From the NCBI GenBank assembly GCA_002382805.1, contig DGAD01000013.1, forward strand, positions 1 to 16,091: DNA of 16,091 nt. The letters are read 5' to 3'. Positions 13,829 to 16,091 of the stretch are shown here, in pieces. Within the stretch, counting starts at the first letter, position 1. The number at the start of each line of letters is the position of its first letter. The notes beneath the pieces were generated by a model, which saw only the letters and a list, made by a program, of their open reading frames with translations, was not told the DNA's origin and did no database searches. Made by a program: the position numbers and the translations under genes. This stretch comes from Clostridiales bacterium UBA4039 (GTDB lineage Bacteria; Bacillota; Clostridia; Lachnospirales; Vallitaleaceae).

Positions 13829-14842
13829 TTAATACCCCCTATACATATACATAAATCCGGTTTTTTCTTTCCATGTGGCCGGAAGTTCAATATTTCCAAC
13901 ATTTATTTCTTGGCCTAGGTTGACAATTTTTGATGTTTTCATAAACCATTGGCTAAACATATCAAGTTCCACCTGATCATAAGTAATAATTTGAGCATTT
14001 TCCAATCCATACTCTACTTCAAAATCCTCTAAAGCTTCTTCGTAGTAGCCAATATCATCTACAAGTCCATTATCCTTTGCCTGAGCGCCATCATATATTC
14101 TTCCATCTGCAATCTCATAGACATAATCTCTATCAAGCTCGCGACCTTCAGATACAACATCAACAAATCGTTCATACATGCTATCTACAAGCCCTTGTAA
14201 CACATCTAAATCTTTTTGTGTGATTTCACGCGTTGGTGAGCCGACATCCTTCATGTCTCCGCTTTTGATTGTCATATCTTCAACGCCCATTTTTTCTAAT
14301 AATCCTGCATAATTCATACCCGACATAATAACACCAATCGAACCTGTAATCGTTTCATTGGTTGCATAAATTTTATCTGCATATGCGGATATATAATAAC
14401 CTCCACTTGCCGCCATACTTTCCATGACAACATAAATCGGTATATTCCGTGCCGCTTTGACTTCACGTATTTTATCACTTAACTCAGCACTCTCATATAC
14501 ACCACCACCTGGACTATCCACTCTTAAGATAATTCCTTTGATCGTCTCATCATTTTTGACTGTCTCAAGTGATTCTAAAATGCGTTGATGATTATATTGG
14601 GAAACGCTAAAATAGCTTTCTTCCATATTCATAATCGCACCTCGAACATTAAAAAGGGCAATGCGTTCATCATATGCACCTTCACGAATGACCGTTTCTG
14701 CAATTGAATCCTTCATAAGCTCTTCCCAAAAAGACGTCTTCTCAGCATCCTGAGTTAATATACGTCCTACAAACGAGACTACCAATGACGAAAAGAACAC
14801 CACTATTGATAACCCTACCGCAATCCATCTTTTACTATTCAT
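13829..14842 (-). CDS. sppA: Signal peptide peptidase SppA (S49 family)
   Basis: The 337-residue membrane-anchored serine protease has one N-terminal transmembrane segment (about residues 6-27), with the catalytic domain outside the cell membrane. It belongs to the short SppA type of Gram-positive bacteria. LRVDSPGGGVYES (106-118), MAASGGYY with the nucleophile Ser146, and the general base Lys198 in SGDMKD are present. The 52-residue Ser-Lys distance equals that of the B. subtilis enzyme (Ser147, Lys199). AAGGAG six bases before the ATG supports the start. It has its own strong promoter and is followed after one base by the RDD gene, which its stop codon and Shine-Dalgarno overlap suggest is coupled. 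SppA clears leftover signal peptides and in Bacillus adds resistance to lantibiotics. Confidence 0.95.
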   Translation of the reverse strand: MNSKRWIAVGLSIVVFFSSLVVSFVGRILTQDAEKTSFWEELMKDSIAETVIREGAYDERIALFNVRGAIMNMEESYFSVSQYNHQRILESLETVKNDETIKGIILRVDSPGGGVYESAELSDKIREVKAARNIPIYVVMESMAASGGYYISAYADKIYATNETITGSIGVIMSGMNYAGLLEKMGVEDMTIKSGDMKDVGSPTREITQKDLDVLQGLVDSMYERFVDVVSEGRELDRDYVYEIADGRIYDGAQAKDNGLVDDIGYYEEALEDFEVEYGLENAQIITYDQVELDMFSQWFMKTSKIVNLGQEINVGNIELPATWKEKTGFMYMYRGY

Positions 14843-14891
14843 AACAAACTCCTTTTTCTATCTTTTATCTTTTACTTTATCTATACGAAGT

Positions 14892-14920
14892 ATCATAACG
14901 TTTTGTCTACGTATTGTCAA
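14892..14920 (-). promoter_or_regulatory. Promoter of sppA
   Basis: On the minus strand a perfect TTGACA (14920-14915), a 17-base spacer and TATGAT (14897-14892) form a strong sigma-A promoter. The leader of about 45 bases is purine-rich (repeated AAAGATA). Confidence 0.88.
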
Positions 14921-14959
14921 TCTATCTTCCTACTTGTTTTTATCATCCCTTCCGATAAC

Positions 14960-14991
14960 TTGACATTCCAATTTATTCTCTATACTATAAT
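14960..14991 (+). promoter_or_regulatory. Promoter of the flavodoxin-like gene
   Basis: A perfect TTGACA (14960-14965) is followed by a region with overlapping -10 matches: TATACT at 14981 (15-base spacer), TACTAT at 14983 (17) and TATAAT at 14986 (20). It is divergent from the sppA promoter, and the start codon is about 43 bases further on. Confidence 0.65.
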
Positions 14992-15033
14992 ATTAATCCT
15001 ATCAATTTTATACCCACAATATATGGAGGTTAT

Positions 15034-15453
15034 ATGAGTACATTAGTCATCTATAAATCTAAGACTGGCTTTACAGAAAGATATGCACATCTGATTGCAG
15101 AGGCTCTTTCATGTGAATGCATCAGCTCTCAAGCTGCTAAAAAAAAGAATCTGGTGCAATATGATACACTCATCTATGGCGGAAGTCTATATGCATCTAC
15201 TATACTTGGCCTTAAAAAATTCATTGCCCAATTGACTCCTCCCATACAACAATCACTTTTTATATTTGCTGTTGGCCTTACCCCTGCAAGTCAAAATTAC
15301 CTTCAAGAAATTACTGAACATAACCGTTCATCACTTAACTTACCCAATATCAACGCAGAATTCTTCTATTTGCGTGGTGGATTGCATTATTCTCAATTAA
15401 ACATACTTGACCGTCAGCTTATAAAGGAGTACAATGATGCGAATTCTTGTTGA
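15034..15453 (+). CDS. Flavodoxin-domain protein
   Basis: The 139-residue protein has a flavodoxin fold and is expected to bind FMN and act as an electron carrier or small oxidoreductase. The phosphate-binding loop YKSKTGFTERYA (residues 7-18) with its K-T-G-F-T core, YGGSLYAS (48-55) and the C-terminal FFYLRGGLHYSQLNILDRQL are typical of the flavodoxin-domain group that includes HemG-like proteins. It is shorter at the C-terminus than most of that group (about 160-180 residues), because the frame ends by overlapping the next gene, so it may be a trimmed form. GGAGG about four bases before the ATG fixes the start. No haem genes adjoin it, so a protoporphyrinogen oxidase role is not claimed. 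Confidence 0.85.
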   Translation: MSTLVIYKSKTGFTERYAHLIAEALSCECISSQAAKKKNLVQYDTLIYGGSLYASTILGLKKFIAQLTPPIQQSLFIFAVGLTPASQNYLQEITEHNRSSLNLPNINAEFFYLRGGLHYSQLNILDRQLIKEYNDANSC

Positions 15454-15883
15454 TGCAGATGCATGTCCTGACAAAAATATCATAATTGAGCTTGCTAATA
15501 AATACCACATTGAACTCCACTTTTTCACGGATATTAATCATGATTTAAGCGGATACGACGCTAAAGTTCACATTGTAGATCAAGGGCGAGATTCCGTTGA
15601 TTTTGCCATTATCGGTGCCATGAAACAAGGCGATCTAATCGTTACTGCCGATTACGGCGTCGCATCTTTAGCACTTGGGCGAAACGGTCTTGTCATTAGC
15701 CCTTCCGGTAAACAGCTTCATCATGATAATATTGATCAACTAATGTTCGAACGTCACCTCGGACAAAAATCAAGACAAGCAGGACTTCGAGGTCCTCGTC
15801 ATAAAAAACGTTCTTCAAAAGACAGTCAAAAATTCTTCCAACAGCTAGAAGAACTTATACGCGTTCATCAAATCCATTCCTAA
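15437..15883 (+). CDS. YaiI/YqxD family (UPF0178, DUF188) protein
   Basis: This is a cytoplasmic protein of 148 residues from the UPF0178 family, whose fold resembles PIN-domain nucleases but whose function is not established. The family opening MRILVDADACP, the central VDQGRDSVDFAI and TADYGVASLAL blocks, and the basic C-terminal tail (KSRQAGLRGPRHKKR) are all present. Two ATGs stand in tandem at 15434 and 15437. I chose the second because the AAAGGAG then lies seven bases away and the protein begins as the family usually does. The gene overlaps the end of the flavodoxin-like gene by 17-20 bases, so translation is probably coupled. A bidirectional terminator follows. Confidence 0.9.
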   Translation: MRILVDADACPDKNIIIELANKYHIELHFFTDINHDLSGYDAKVHIVDQGRDSVDFAIIGAMKQGDLIVTADYGVASLALGRNGLVISPSGKQLHHDNIDQLMFERHLGQKSRQAGLRGPRHKKRSSKDSQKFFQQLEELIRVHQIHS

Positions 15884-15943
15884 GACATTCGATATTCTAC
15901 CTTTTGTACGTAGTACTTGCTGATTGGGAACCAAAAGAATATA

Positions 15944-16001
15944 CAAAAAAAAGAGATTATATAAAAGCAAAATTTATTTGCACTTATATAATCTCTTTTT
16001 A
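15944..16001. terminator. Bidirectional terminator
   Basis: Arms 15952-15964 and 15984-15996 form a perfect 13-base stem (AGAGATTATATAA). A further inner pairing GCAAA/TTTGC lies within the loop. Five or more Ts follow on the plus strand, and eight As precede, which become Ts on the minus strand. It therefore suits both the plus-strand pair ending at 15883 and the minus-strand gene ending at 16041. Confidence 0.88.
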
Positions 16002-16040
16002 TTTCTGAATAAAGTCATTAAATCTATTAATTATTATCTA

Positions 16041-16091
16041 TCATTTACAGTAATCTATCATACTCTCAAAGCTTTGGTTCAAGCCCTCGAT
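16041..16091 (-). CDS. C-terminal end of a gene running off the right edge
   Basis: Sixteen codons and a TGA stop are visible on the minus strand, reading IEGLNQSFESMIDYCK. The composition looks like a genuine helical protein end, and the minus-strand side of the bidirectional terminator lies 40 bases downstream, which supports a gene ending here. The family cannot be told from so short a piece. Confidence 0.45.
   Translation of the reverse strand: MEGLNQSFESMIDYCK

Overview
The window looks like an ordinary chromosomal stretch of a low-GC Gram-positive bacterium, most likely a member of the Clostridia. The evidence is the AT-rich composition, strong AGGAGG-type ribosome binding sites, TTGACA/TATAAT promoters with 17-base spacers, hairpin-plus-T-run terminators, and gene types typical of Firmicutes (TypA, ROK and LacI regulators, SppA with an RDD partner, the alpha-ribazole route to cobalamin). 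No genus can be named from the sequence alone. I see no phage, insertion sequence, CRISPR array, rRNA or tRNA.

Layout. Most genes lie on the minus strand. From left to right: an untranslated stretch with a strong minus-strand terminator and possible gene debris (1-381); a minus-strand operon reading GT-B glycosyltransferase, GNAT acetyltransferase, RNase H-like orphan (2350 to 382); thioredoxin with its own promoter and terminator (2812 to 2422); a plus-strand CPBP membrane protease (2972-3949); a five-gene minus-strand operon cobS-cobC-cblT-cblS-trmB (7261 to 3940); an AT-rich gap that may hold a small C-rich RNA (7262-7588); a pair of half-size CHR transporters (8655 to 7589) divergent from a ROK regulator (8796-9911); typA (11729 to 9906); yjbQ followed by a LacI-type regulator (13258 to 11837); sppA with an RDD protein (14842 to 13333); a divergent plus-strand pair, flavodoxin-like protein and YaiI/YqxD-family protein (15034-15883); a bidirectional terminator; and the C-terminal codons of a minus-strand gene running off the right edge.

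How the genes work together. The cob/cbl operon can be read as one pathway: CblT imports alpha-ribazole, CblS phosphorylates it, CobS joins alpha-ribazole phosphate to AdoCbi-GDP, and CobC removes the phosphate. No cobalamin riboswitch precedes it. The CHR pair and the ROK regulator share a 140-base divergent control region with two copies of one 23-base operator-like sequence, 64 bases apart, placed so that they could control both promoters. The sppA and RDD genes resemble the protease-inhibitor pair SppA-SppI of Bacillus subtilis. Nothing here is clearly a wholly new system. The best leads are the two-operator ROK/CHR control region, the C-rich small RNA candidate at 7357-7432, and the unexplained sequence at the left edge.
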